Positions 16,627 to 25,155 of a stretch of 64,000 nucleotides of DNA are shown piece after piece. The stretch lies in assembly GCA_947501355.1 (NCBI GenBank), contig CANMVA010000001.1, positions 1,372,001 through 1,436,000 on the forward strand, in the 5' to 3' direction. The DNA comes from an uncultured Paracoccaceae bacterium. Its GTDB lineage: Bacteria; Pseudomonadota; Alphaproteobacteria; Rhodobacterales; Rhodobacteraceae. A program made the translations under genes and the position numbers. Each line of letters starts with the position of its first letter. Position 1 is the first letter of the stretch. The notes beneath the pieces were generated by a model. It was not told the origin of the DNA. It saw only the letters and a list, made by a program, of their open reading frames with translations, and searched no databases.

Positions 16627-17181
16627 TTAGACGAATGCTCTGTTTTCATCGTTTAGGCGCGTGGCTTCAAGCATGATGTGACCCAAGGCAACGATGACAA
16701 GGCCGATGACCATCGCGTAGACATCCGTGTCTTCGATCGCGATGCTGATGCTGAACCCTGTCTGCACAAGAAAGAAGTTCATCACGGTGCTGGCGATGGC
16801 GAGGCTGAAGATGCTCAACGGACCCAACGCAAAGACGATCCAGCCGATGCTGCGCAAAAGCTGGGCAGTGTCGGGGGAAAACATCCCGCCATGGCGGATC
16901 GCGATGAAGAGCCTGCGGATTTTCCACAGCATCCAGACGCCCATCATGTCGACGATCATCCACAGGATTGTGCCGATTGCGAACTGCCAGCCGCTATAGG
17001 CCTCAACCGGATGGGATATGTCGAGCTGGCTCAGCAGCTCGGCGCGGAAATCTGTGCGGCCCGTCACGGCCCACCACAGGTAAAAGCCCAAAAAGAAGGC
17101 CGCCAGGCACAATGCGCCGGTGCTGACCCAGATGCCCCAGGAGGCCGTGCGATGGATCGGATTGGGCAGGGTGTTCGACAT
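16627..17181 (-). CDS. DUF2975 integral membrane protein
   Basis: This 184-residue protein has four predicted membrane helices and a central cytosolic loop (KIRRLFIAIRHGGMFSPDTAQLLRSIGW), the hallmark of DUF2975. ATG 17181 was chosen over the far upstream in-frame start because GGAG lies about 7-10 nt before it and the sequence then starts MSNTLPNPIHRTASWG. It forms an operon with the small HTH gene downstream. Such pairs may sense a membrane state, but the signal is unknown. Confidence 0.85.
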   Translation of the reverse strand: MSNTLPNPIHRTASWGIWVSTGALCLAAFFLGFYLWWAVTGRTDFRAELLSQLDISHPVEAYSGWQFAIGTILWMIVDMMGVWMLWKIRRLFIAIRHGGMFSPDTAQLLRSIGWIVFALGPLSIFSLAIASTVMNFFLVQTGFSISIAIEDTDVYAMVIGLVIVALGHIMLEATRLNDENRAFV

Positions 17182-17214
17182 GACTCGACTCCAGATATAA
17201 TAATTGCTTGCAAA

Positions 17215-17235
17215 AATTATCGTAAAACAATAATT
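17215..17235. promoter_or_regulatory. AT-rich dyad, candidate operator of the DUF2975/HTH operon
   Basis: AATTAT (17215-17220) and ATAATT (17230-17235) are perfect arms in an AT-rich patch between the DUF2975 gene and the divergent outer-membrane gene. It stands out from the GC-rich surroundings and is well placed for autoregulation. Confidence 0.4.
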
Positions 17236-17291
17236 CAACAAACTACAACACGTATTTCAGCATGTTTTGCGATCAGTATATGAGGGATATT

Positions 17292-17906
17292 ATGCGATTT
17301 CGAGAACTCTTTCTGGCTGCGGCCATTGGCGCCGGGACGATCCTGTCGCATCAGGCAAGGGCGCAAGACGCGATGGAGGGCTTTTATGGTGGCCTTTCCC
17401 TCGTCTTCAATGACTTTCAGACCGATGTGGGCAGCAATGACGTCCATGAACATGACGACGATTCCGCTGCGCTGGGCGTCTATGGGGGCTACCTATTTGT
17501 TCATGATAGTGGCTTTGTCTGGGGGCCGGAGGTGATGTTTACCGGGCTTGGCGTGGACAGTGAGAAGACCGATGCCGACCTTGGCACCAGCAAGGCCAAA
17601 GCGGGCTGGTTGCTGAGCCCGCGGCTGCGGGGCGGCGTCATGCTTGGCAATAGCTTCTTTTATGGCCTCGCGGGGCTGGGCATCACCGAGGCGGGGGCCA
17701 AGCCCGACGACAATGATGACACCGATATCAACGTCTCGGGCGCTTTGGGCGTCGGGGTCGAATTGGCGATCTCGGATCAGTGGTCCACCCGTGGTGAGGT
17801 GGTCACCTATGGCTGGGACGGGCGCGATTATCGCTTCAATGGCTCTAAAGAGAATGTGGACACCCGCCTGAACCAGATCACCTTCGGTCTGACGCGGAAG
17901 TTTTAG
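17292..17906 (+). CDS. Outer-membrane beta-barrel protein (porin-like, 8-strand type)
   Basis: This protein of about 204 residues has a Sec signal peptide ending SHQARAQ. The mature part is strand-rich with alternating Gly/aromatic residues (GFYGGLSLVF, LGVYGGYLF, GWLLSPRLRGGVML) and ends in Phe (ITFGLTRKF), the C-terminal aromatic recognised by the BAM complex. An acidic insert (VHEHDDDS, KPDDNDDTD) suggests surface loops. ATG 17292 follows AGGG. It may be a general small barrel; no transport substrate can be inferred. Confidence 0.78.
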   Translation: MRFRELFLAAAIGAGTILSHQARAQDAMEGFYGGLSLVFNDFQTDVGSNDVHEHDDDSAALGVYGGYLFVHDSGFVWGPEVMFTGLGVDSEKTDADLGTSKAKAGWLLSPRLRGGVMLGNSFFYGLAGLGITEAGAKPDDNDDTDINVSGALGVGVELAISDQWSTRGEVVTYGWDGRDYRFNGSKENVDTRLNQITFGLTRKF

Positions 17907-17972
17907 GCAAAGCAGGCAGGGGCGTTTGTCTGCCCTTGCCCTTGCAGGCTCTGCACCCTACCCATCATCTTT

Positions 17973-18785
17973 ATGAAACTTCTCTTTCTAGGTGATGTCA
18001 TGGGCCGCGCCGGGCGCGCCGCGGTGACCGAGCGTCTGGCCGGGCTGCGCGAGGCCCTCGGCCTCGATTTCGTCGTGGTCAATGGCGAAAACGCGACCAA
18101 TGGCGCGGGCCTGTCGCCTGCTCATGCCAAAGCACTGCTCGACGCAGGTGCCGATTGTGTGACCCTCGGCGATCATGCCTTTGATCAGCGCGAGATGCTG
18201 TCTTTCATCGATCAGGAACCCCGCATCGTGCGGCCTCTGAATTTTTCGAAAGCCGCACCAGGCAAGGGTGCGCGATTGTATGACGCGCGCGGCGGGCGCA
18301 AGGTTTTGGTCGCCCAAGTGTTGGGGCAGGTCTTTATGAAGCGCCCCTTCGATGATCCGTTCTCGGCCGTTGAGACGGTGCTGAAGACCCATCCGCTGGG
18401 GGGCATGGCGCAGGCCAGCCTAATTGATGTGCATTGCGAGGCGACCTCTGAAAAAATGGCGATGGGGCATTATTGCGATGGCCGCGCGACGGTCATTGTT
18501 GGCACGCACACCCATGTGCCGACCGGTGATGCGATGGTGCTGCCGAAAGGCACCGCCTATCAGACCGATGCGGGCATGTGTGGTGACTACAATTCTGTTA
18601 TCGGGATGGACAAGGAAGAGCCGTTGCGCCGATTTATTACGGGTATGAGCAAGGGGCGGTTTACACCTGCGGCTGAGGAAGCCACGCTGTCCGGGCTCTA
18701 TGTCGAAACCGACGATAAGACGGGTAAAGCCTTGAATTGCAAGGCAATACGTGTCGGCGGTCGTCTGGCCGAAAGCCTTCCATGA
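17973..18785 (+). CDS. YmdB/TIGR00282-family metallophosphoesterase
   Basis: This 270-residue protein starts MKLLFLGDVMGRAGRAAV. Metal ligands are visible in GDVMG, NGENATNGAG, TLGDHAFDQ, IDVHCEATSEK and VGTHTHVPTGD, matching the dimetal phosphodiesterases of the YmdB family, which hydrolyse 2',3'-cAMP and similar nucleotides. The length equals that of characterised homologues. The ATGA overlap with the following EamA transporter shows coupling. Confidence 0.92.
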   Translation: MKLLFLGDVMGRAGRAAVTERLAGLREALGLDFVVVNGENATNGAGLSPAHAKALLDAGADCVTLGDHAFDQREMLSFIDQEPRIVRPLNFSKAAPGKGARLYDARGGRKVLVAQVLGQVFMKRPFDDPFSAVETVLKTHPLGGMAQASLIDVHCEATSEKMAMGHYCDGRATVIVGTHTHVPTGDAMVLPKGTAYQTDAGMCGDYNSVIGMDKEEPLRRFITGMSKGRFTPAAEEATLSGLYVETDDKTGKALNCKAIRVGGRLAESLP

Positions 18786-19717
18786 GTTCGCCCAACTCAG
18801 GGCGCGCGGGCCTCATCGCGGTCCTTGTAATTGCAGGTTCAGGATGGGGCGTGACCCAGCCTTTGGCGAAGATTGCCGTCAGTGAAGGCTACAAGCATTT
18901 CGGTCTGGTCTTTTGGCAGCTGGCCATCGGGGCGGTGGCCCTTGGGGCGCTCAATACGGCGCGCGGCAAAGGGTTGCCTTTCAGCGCGAAACACCTCGCC
19001 TTTTATCTGATGATCGCGCTGATCGGGACGGTGCTGCCCAATTCGGCCAGCTATCAGGCGATCACGCATTTGCCGTCGGGTATCGTGTCGATCCTGCTGT
19101 CGCTTGTCCCGATGCTGGCCTTTCCGGTTGCCTTGGCGCTGGGCCTCGACCGGTTCAGCGCGCTGCGCTTTGCCGGGTTGGCCTGCGGCTTGCTTGGGGT
19201 GATCCTCCTGGTCGCGCCGGATGCGAGCCTGCCTGAGCCGGGGATGCTTTATCGGATCCCCGTCGCGCTGATTGCGCCGATGTTCTACGCTGTGGAAGGC
19301 AACGTGGTCGCCAAATGGGGCACGCACGGGCTGGACCCGGTGCAAGTGCTTTACGGGGCCTCGGTCGTCGGCACGGTTCTGATGCTGCCGGTCGCAATCG
19401 GCACGGGGCAATGGATTTCCCCGCTGCCCCCTTATGGCTTGCCCGACCTTGCGATCACGCTCTCGGCGCTGATCCACGCCACGGTTTACACCGTCTATGT
19501 CTGGCTCGTGGGCCGCGCAGGCCCGGTCTTTGCGGTGCAGATCAGCTATCTGGTCACCGGCTTTGGCGTGATCTGGGCGATGCTGCTCTTGGGGGAAGCC
19601 TATGCCGGCCCGGTCTGGGCGGCGATGGCGATCATGTTTGTGGGGCTTTTTCTGGTGCAGCCGCGCCCCAAGGTGGCGCTTGTGCCGCCGGGCGCGACAG
19701 GCGAAGATACCGCCTGA
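18782..19717 (+). CDS. EamA/DMT-family transporter
   Basis: This 311-residue protein has two EamA repeats and about ten membrane segments. The first repeat includes GSGWGVTQPLAKIAV and YQAITHLPSGIVSILLSLVP; the second includes IAPMFYAVEGNVVAKWG. DMT transporters export or import small metabolites; the substrate here is unknown. ATG 18782 overlaps the phosphoesterase stop (ATGA), and family homology starts there. The short gap to the SLC13 gene suggests one transcript. Confidence 0.88.
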   Translation: MSSPNSGRAGLIAVLVIAGSGWGVTQPLAKIAVSEGYKHFGLVFWQLAIGAVALGALNTARGKGLPFSAKHLAFYLMIALIGTVLPNSASYQAITHLPSGIVSILLSLVPMLAFPVALALGLDRFSALRFAGLACGLLGVILLVAPDASLPEPGMLYRIPVALIAPMFYAVEGNVVAKWGTHGLDPVQVLYGASVVGTVLMLPVAIGTGQWISPLPPYGLPDLAITLSALIHATVYTVYVWLVGRAGPVFAVQISYLVTGFGVIWAMLLLGEAYAGPVWAAMAIMFVGLFLVQPRPKVALVPPGATGEDTA

Positions 19718-19738
19718 GTTAAAAGGGTTATCCCCAAC

Positions 19739-21520
19739 GTGACCGAACTTTTTGCCCTAGGATCGACCGGAGGCGCCGTCGCCACATTGGGCGTCGTCGT
19801 GGTGATGTTCATCCTGTTTTTGCGCGAAACCTACCCGACGGAGGTCGTGGCCATTGGCGGTGTCGCCTTGATGCTGGTGATGGGGGTGCTGCCCTATGAC
19901 AAGGCGCTGAGCGTGCTGTCGAACCCTGCGCCCTGGACCATAGCCGCGATGTTCATCGTAATGGGCGCGCTGGTGCGCACCGGCGCGTTGGAGGCGTTTA
20001 CGTCGGTCGCAGATCGGCAGGCCAAGACCAACCCGACGCTGGCCATCGTCTTGATGATGGCGTTTGTGGTCCTGTCCTCGGCCATCGTGTCGAACACGCC
20101 GGTGGTCGTCGTGATGATCCCTGTCTTCACGCAATTGGGGCGAACGATGGGGCTGTCGGTCTCCAAGCTGTTGATCCCGCTAAGCTATGCGGCGATCCTT
20201 GGGGGCACGTTAACGCTGATCGGAACGTCCACGAACCTGCTGGTGGACGGTGTCGCGCGGGCCGAAGGGCTGGAGGCGTTCACCATCTTCGAGGTCACGC
20301 CGCTGGGGCTGGCTTTGGTCGCATGGGGCATGATCTATCTGCGCTTCATCGCGCCACGCCTGCTGCCGGACCGCGACAGTATGGCGAACCTGCTCAGCGA
20401 CAAATCCCGGATGAAGTTCTTTACGGAGGCCGTGATCCCGCCGGAATCCAACCTGATTGGCCGCGAAGTCACGGGCGTGCAACTGTTCAAACGCGATGGC
20501 GTCCGGCTGATCGACGTGATCCGAGGGGATTTGTCGCTGCGGCGCAATTTGAAAGGCGTGGAACTGCAAGTGGGCGACCGTGTGGTTTTGCGCACCCAGA
20601 TGACCGAACTGTTGAGCTTGCAGCGTAACAAATCGCTCAAGCGTGTGGATCAGGTCTCCGCGGTGGAGACTTCGACCGTGGAAGTGCTGATTACGCCGGG
20701 CTGCAAGATGGTGGGCCGGTCGCTCGGCGCGTTGCGCCTGCGCAGGCGCTTTGGTGTCTATCCGCTGGCGGTGCATCGGCGCAGTCAGAATATCGGCCGA
20801 CAACTCGATGATCTGATCGTGCGCGTGGGCGACACGCTGCTATTGGAAGGCGCGCCGGAGGATATCCAGCGCCTCGCCTCAGAGATGGATTTGGTCGATG
20901 TCAGTCAGCCGTCTGCCCGTGGGTTTCGGCGGAGCCATGCGCCGATTGCAATCATCGCCTTGTTGGGGATCGTGACGCTGGCCGCGCTGGGCGTGGCCCC
21001 CATCCTGATGTTATCCATCCTTGCCGTCGCCGTCATTTTCCTGACCCGCTGCATCGACGCGGATGAGGCGTTCGGCTTTGTCGATGGCCGCCTGTTGGCG
21101 CTGATCTTCGCGATGCTGGCCATCGGGCAGGCGCTGCAAGCCTCCGGTGCGGTGTCGCTGATCGTCGAGGCCATCGCGCCCGCGCTGGGCAACCTGCCAC
21201 CCTTCCTTCTGGTCTGGGCGATTTATCTGCTGACCTCGGTGCTGACCGAACTTGTGTCGAACAACGCTGTCGCCGTGGTCGTCACACCCATCGCCATCGG
21301 CTTGGCAACAGCCCTTGGCATCGACCCGCGCCCGCTGGTTGTCGCAGTCATGGTCGCGGCATCCGCCAGTTTCGCCACGCCCATCGGCTATCAGACCAAC
21401 ATGCTGGTTTATGGCCCCGGCGGCTATAAATTCACCGATTTCCTGCGCGTGGGCATCCCGCTGAACCTGACCATTGGCCTGCTGGCGAGCTTCCTCATCC
21501 CGTTCATATGGCCGCTTTGA
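19739..21520 (+). CDS. SLC13-type permease with two RCK_C (TrkA-C) domains
   Basis: This 593-residue transporter is split by a soluble centre. The N-terminal half carries the SNT motif SNTPVVVVMIPV and the loop LGGTLTLIGTSTNLLV; the C-terminal half carries SNNAVAVVVTPI and FATPIGYQTNMLVYGPGGYKF. Between them, about residues 225-390, are two TrkA-C domains (LIGREVTGVQLFKRDGVRL, and MVGRSLGALRLRRRFGVYPL). This architecture is that of Na-coupled dicarboxylate/sulfate-like permeases gated by a ligand domain. The substrate (sulfate, dicarboxylate or other) is uncertain. The GTG 19739 start is used. Confidence 0.9.
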   Translation: MTELFALGSTGGAVATLGVVVVMFILFLRETYPTEVVAIGGVALMLVMGVLPYDKALSVLSNPAPWTIAAMFIVMGALVRTGALEAFTSVADRQAKTNPTLAIVLMMAFVVLSSAIVSNTPVVVVMIPVFTQLGRTMGLSVSKLLIPLSYAAILGGTLTLIGTSTNLLVDGVARAEGLEAFTIFEVTPLGLALVAWGMIYLRFIAPRLLPDRDSMANLLSDKSRMKFFTEAVIPPESNLIGREVTGVQLFKRDGVRLIDVIRGDLSLRRNLKGVELQVGDRVVLRTQMTELLSLQRNKSLKRVDQVSAVETSTVEVLITPGCKMVGRSLGALRLRRRFGVYPLAVHRRSQNIGRQLDDLIVRVGDTLLLEGAPEDIQRLASEMDLVDVSQPSARGFRRSHAPIAIIALLGIVTLAALGVAPILMLSILAVAVIFLTRCIDADEAFGFVDGRLLALIFAMLAIGQALQASGAVSLIVEAIAPALGNLPPFLLVWAIYLLTSVLTELVSNNAVAVVVTPIAIGLATALGIDPRPLVVAVMVAASASFATPIGYQTNMLVYGPGGYKFTDFLRVGIPLNLTIGLLASFLIPFIWPL

Positions 21521-22361
21521 GGGCGTGAAGGTGGGCGGGCAGGTCCCGCTCTGTCACATCCGCTTCGCGCACCAGCCCGTCGAAATGCCGGGTGAAGGCC
21601 TGCACCCGTTCGGTATCGCGGAAGGCCAGATAGTTCTGGCCCAGATAGATCACCGCCAGCATGGGGCCGAAGACCGTGATCGGCGCGGAATAAAGCCTGC
21701 GCGCATCGAACAGCGATAGACGGAGCGAGGGGTACAGCTCTTCATGCAGGGCGATCATACGGTCCAGCTGGGCGCGCCTATGATGGGCGGGCAGACCAGC
21801 GTAGTACCCCTCCGCATGGGCGAAGGCATGCAGATCGTGGCTGGGCAAGGCGATCTCGAAATCGGATCGTGCTTCCTCCATTAATTGCAAACGGTCCTCG
21901 GAGGCGCCGATGGCCTGATCGGTCGTCTTGCCCAGCGACGGCTCATATTCCCACTGCAAAACCTCGCGGGTTTTCATCATGTCGGGCAGGCCAGCGGGGA
22001 CGTGGCGGATTTTGTAGCCCGCGGCTTCGATATGCCAATCGAAGATCTGCTGATCGACAAGGGCGCGGGGCGCGGCGGTGATCTCGACTGCCGTGGCGAG
22101 GATATCGGCGGCACTTTCGGGGCGTTCCGAGAGGCCCAAAAGCCAGTCTGAGGACACGCCTAACGCCGCCGCACATTCCGCGACCACCTGTGCATTGGGC
22201 AGGCGCGCACCGCCACCGCTGAGCACCTGCGAAATGGTGGAGCGGTCGACCCCGATGCGCCGCGCCAGTCCGGATTGGGTTTCCCGCGCGTCGGCCATGG
22301 CCTGCAACAGGCGATCGCGGAACAGCTTGGCGCGATCTCTCTTGTCGGTTTTCTCTATCAT
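21504..22361 (-). CDS. XRE-family regulator with C-terminal sensor-like region
   Basis: This 285-residue protein has an N-terminal Cro/C1 HTH (about 15-80): ETQSGLARRIGVDRSTISQV then LPNAQVVAECAAALGVSSDW and LLGLSERP. The remaining 200 residues are not a recognised domain; they include FDWHIEAAGYKIRHVPAGLP and FGPMLAVIYLGQNYLAF and may bind a ligand. Its 3' end overlaps the SLC13 gene tail by 17 nt on the opposite strand. A dyad directly before its start codon suggests autoregulation. It may control the DUF2061-desaturase operon. Confidence 0.85.
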   Translation of the reverse strand: MIEKTDKRDRAKLFRDRLLQAMADARETQSGLARRIGVDRSTISQVLSGGGARLPNAQVVAECAAALGVSSDWLLGLSERPESAADILATAVEITAAPRALVDQQIFDWHIEAAGYKIRHVPAGLPDMMKTREVLQWEYEPSLGKTTDQAIGASEDRLQLMEEARSDFEIALPSHDLHAFAHAEGYYAGLPAHHRRAQLDRMIALHEELYPSLRLSLFDARRLYSAPITVFGPMLAVIYLGQNYLAFRDTERVQAFTRHFDGLVREADVTERDLPAHLHALKAAI

Positions 22362-22379
22362 TGGTGAATAATATCACCA
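22362..22379. promoter_or_regulatory. Candidate autoregulatory operator of the XRE gene
   Basis: TGGTGA (22362-22367) and TCACCA (22374-22379) are perfect arms around ATAATA and lie immediately upstream of the ATG at 22361 on the minus strand. The site is also 65 nt upstream of the divergent DUF2061 gene. Confidence 0.6.
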
Positions 22380-22444
22380 TTTGCAGATTATGCTAACTAA
22401 TTACAGAGTTCTGTAACGGCGAAAAGCAGCCTAATCCTGTAGCC

Positions 22445-22678
22445 ATGTCAAACAGACCTTCCTCTTCCAGCGAGACCCGCACGCGCACCATCGTCAAAGC
22501 GGTGCTTTGGAACCTGATCGGCCTTGCTGTCATGGCGCTTGTCGGCTTTTTGCTGACGGGGTCCTGGGGCGTTGGCGGCAGCATGGCCGTTATCAACGCG
22601 ATCCTCGGTCTGACGATGTATATCCTCTACGAACGGGTCTGGGCGCATATCGGTTGGGGCCGCCATGCCACGCATTGA
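22445..22678 (+). CDS. DUF2061 small membrane protein
   Basis: This 77-residue protein has two membrane segments (AVLWNLIGLAVMALVGFLL and GGSMAVINAILGLTMYILYE), the DUF2061 pattern. Its function is unknown; homologues occur next to enzymes of lipid and sulfur metabolism. It overlaps the start of the desaturase gene by 14 nt, so the two are translated together and probably act on the same membrane process. Confidence 0.85.
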   Translation: MSNRPSSSSETRTRTIVKAVLWNLIGLAVMALVGFLLTGSWGVGGSMAVINAILGLTMYILYERVWAHIGWGRHATH

Positions 22679-23546
22679 GTGGCCGACCCTTGGGCTGATC
22701 CTGGGCTGTCTTGCGGTCTGGGCGGTCGCGACGACATGGCTGGCGGCGCTCTCCCTGCCGCTGGCCATTGTCGCCACGGCGCTGTGCATCGCGCTCTTTT
22801 GCTCGCTCCAGCATGAGGTGATCCACGGCCATCCGTTCGACAATCGCCTGCTGAACGAAGCGCTGGTCTTTCCCACGCTTTGCCTTGCGATCCCCTATCA
22901 TCGCTTTCGCGAAACGCATCTGGCGCATCACACCGACAGCTTGCTGACTGACCCCTATGACGATCCGGAAAGCAACTATCTGGACGCCGCCGATTGGGAT
23001 CAACTGGCCCCGGCAACCCGCGCGATCCTTCGGTTCAACAACACGCTTCTGGGGCGGTTGGTGATCGGACCGATCATTGCGCAGATCGCCTTCATGCGCG
23101 CCGATTGGAAGGCCGCGCGGAGCGGTGACCGCGCGGTTTTGCGGGGCTGGCTGTGGCATCTGCCGTCGATTGCGCTGGTGCTCGCTTGGGTCTGGATGGC
23201 GCAGATGCCGCTTTGGGCTTATCTGGTCGCCGCCTATCTGAGCCTGTCGATCCTTAAAATCCGCACTTTCTTGGAGCATCAGGCCCATGAGCGCGCCCGT
23301 GGCCGCACGGTGATCATCGAAGATCGTGGCCCGCTGGCGTTTCTATTTCTGAACAACAACTTGCACGTGGTGCATCACATGCACCCGCGCCTGCCGTGGT
23401 ATCGCCTGCCGGGTGTCTATTTCGGCAACCCGGATCGCTATCTGCAGCGCAATGACGGCTACCGCTATACCTCTTACGGCGAGGTCTTCCGCCGCTATTT
23501 CTGGCGCGCGAAAGACCCGGTCGCCCATCCGCTCTGGCGCAGATAA
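22665..23546 (+). CDS. Membrane fatty-acid desaturase family protein
   Basis: This 293-residue membrane di-iron enzyme shows the three histidine boxes: HEVIHGH at residues 50-56, HLAHH at 85-89 and HVVHHMH at 234-240. About four membrane segments surround them. Such proteins desaturate or hydroxylate acyl chains or carotenoids; the substrate is not evident. The end (GYRYTSYGEVFRRYFWRA) is like the beta-carotene ketolase/desaturase-like FA_desaturase group. Coupled to DUF2061 by a 14-nt overlap. Confidence 0.88.
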   Translation: MPRIEWPTLGLILGCLAVWAVATTWLAALSLPLAIVATALCIALFCSLQHEVIHGHPFDNRLLNEALVFPTLCLAIPYHRFRETHLAHHTDSLLTDPYDDPESNYLDAADWDQLAPATRAILRFNNTLLGRLVIGPIIAQIAFMRADWKAARSGDRAVLRGWLWHLPSIALVLAWVWMAQMPLWAYLVAAYLSLSILKIRTFLEHQAHERARGRTVIIEDRGPLAFLFLNNNLHVVHHMHPRLPWYRLPGVYFGNPDRYLQRNDGYRYTSYGEVFRRYFWRAKDPVAHPLWRR

Positions 23547-23584
23547 TCCTTGCATGACAGGGCGTCGCGGCAGATAGCGCTGCC

Positions 23585-24487
23585 ATGGCCTTATGGATCC
23601 CGATCACCTTGCTGGCGGCGTTCGCGCAAAACCTGCGCTTCATGCTGCAAAAGCACCTCAAGGACACCTCGCTCAGTTCGGGCGGGGCGACCCTGTCGCG
23701 GTTTCTCTATTCCTTCCCGCTGGCCGCTGTGTTGGTCTGGTCCTACGCAAGCCTGACCGAGCAAGCGCTGCCCGAAACCTCCCCGCGCTTTTGGGCCTTC
23801 GCACTGGCCGGAGCTGTCAGCCAGATCATCGCGACCATGTGCGTCGTGTCGATCTTTCAGCACCGCAACTTCGCCATCGGGATCACGTTCAAGAAAACCG
23901 AAGTCATCCAGACCGCAATCATCGGCTTTGTTCTGCTGGGCGAAGGGCTGCACCCGCTGGCGCTGGTCGCGATTTTCATTGGGCTGGCGGGCGTATTGGT
24001 CCTCTCCGATCCGCCCAAAGCCGAAGGCCGCTGGCGCGACCGGATCTGGAACCGCGCCGCAGGGTTGGGGCTGCTGTCGGGGCTGCTTTTCGGCATGTCG
24101 TCCATCGGATACCGCGGCGCGTCGTTGTCGCTGGAGCAACCCGACCCGTTCCTTGCCGCGATGATGACGTTGGCCTTGGTCACCGTCACCCAGACCATCT
24201 TGCTCAGCGCGTGGCTGGCCCTGCGCGAGCGCGGGCAAATCCTGTTGGTGCTGAAAAGCTGGCGCGTGTCGCGCTGGGTCGGGCTGACCTCAATGATCGG
24301 CTCATTGGGCTGGTTCACGGCCTTCACGTTGCAAAACGCGGCTTATGTGAAAGCACTGGGGCAGGTGGAGTTGGTCTTTGCCTTCCTCGCCTCGCAGTTC
24401 TTCTTCGGGGAGAAGACCGACAAGCGCGAGGTGTTGGGCGTTTGCCTGATCGTGCTCTCTATCCTGGTGCTGATCCTGTCGCTTTGA
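23585..24487 (+). CDS. EamA/DMT-family transporter
   Basis: This 300-residue protein with about ten membrane segments begins MALWIPITLLAAFAQNLRFM. It has the two-repeat EamA plan, with family-like stretches GITFKKTEVIQTAIIGFVLL and LGQVELVFAFLASQFFFGEK. It resembles the YdcZ/PhnA-distant DMT exporters; the substrate is unknown. It is 38 nt after the desaturase gene. Its tail overlaps the NUDIX gene on the other strand by 29 nt. Confidence 0.87.
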   Translation: MALWIPITLLAAFAQNLRFMLQKHLKDTSLSSGGATLSRFLYSFPLAAVLVWSYASLTEQALPETSPRFWAFALAGAVSQIIATMCVVSIFQHRNFAIGITFKKTEVIQTAIIGFVLLGEGLHPLALVAIFIGLAGVLVLSDPPKAEGRWRDRIWNRAAGLGLLSGLLFGMSSIGYRGASLSLEQPDPFLAAMMTLALVTVTQTILLSAWLALRERGQILLVLKSWRVSRWVGLTSMIGSLGWFTAFTLQNAAYVKALGQVELVFAFLASQFFFGEKTDKREVLGVCLIVLSILVLILSL

Positions 24488-25145
24488 GGCGCAGGAACAG
24501 GCTTTCCTCATCATCATTTTTGAAGAACGGGACGGAGGCAGGGGCCTCTAGCGCGGGTAAAAGCCCTTCGACCTCGGCCAGAACGACCTCTGTGATAAAG
24601 GGCAGATCGAAGCTGCGGACGCGGTCCAGAGGCACCCATTGCAGATGGCTCAACTCGTCACAGGCATGGGTGAAATCGTCCGGGTCGCCCTGCAACGCGG
24701 CGGCATCGGCCAGAAAGAACCGCGCATCGAAGCGACGCGGGCGGCCCGGCGGTGTGATCGCGCGGAAGACAAATTTCAGTGCGTTGGCATCGGGGCGCAT
24801 GCCTTGGGCGGCGAAGCTCTGCCAGTCCGGCGGTGCATCCGGCCAGTCGCCGGGGCTTCCAAGGATCAGACCGGTCTCCTCCCACAACTCGCGAATGGCG
24901 GCACCGGCAAGGGCGGTGGGCGCGGTGGTGCTTTGATCCAGCAACCGCCCTGCACAGACCGGGTTCAGTGACGCCGCGAAGGGGATATCCCCGTCGCCTG
25001 CATCCACAGCGCCGCCGGGAAAGACGAACTTGTTCGGCATAAACGCGGCTGTCGCGCCGCGCTGACCCATCAGCACCGCGGGGCGCGTGGCGGCATCGCG
25101 CAGCACGATCACGGTCGCGGCGTCTCGGAGTGCGGTTTTGTCCAT
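24459..25145 (-). CDS. NUDIX hydrolase
   Basis: This 228-residue protein starts MDKTALRDAATVIVLRDAAT. The NUDIX box is extended and recognisable: GGAVDAGDGD followed by AIRELWEETGLILG, with the REx2EE core as RELWEETG. This resembles the large RNHCP/NUDT19-like subgroup found in alphaproteobacteria, which hydrolyse CoA or nucleotide diphosphate derivatives; the substrate is not settled. ATG 25145 was chosen because the longer frame would include most of the DUF983 3' end. It follows the DUF983 gene by 10 nt. Confidence 0.85.
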   Translation of the reverse strand: MDKTALRDAATVIVLRDAATRPAVLMGQRGATAAFMPNKFVFPGGAVDAGDGDIPFAASLNPVCAGRLLDQSTTAPTALAGAAIRELWEETGLILGSPGDWPDAPPDWQSFAAQGMRPDANALKFVFRAITPPGRPRRFDARFFLADAAALQGDPDDFTHACDELSHLQWVPLDRVRSFDLPFITEVVLAEVEGLLPALEAPASVPFFKNDDEESLFLRLKATGSAPG

Positions 25146-25155
25146 CAGGCCCCTG

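Noticed and set aside
23593-24936. 447-codon plus-strand frame crossing the EamA and NUDIX genes
   Set aside because: It lies in another frame over two well-supported genes and has an unnatural composition rich in Arg, Gly and Ala.
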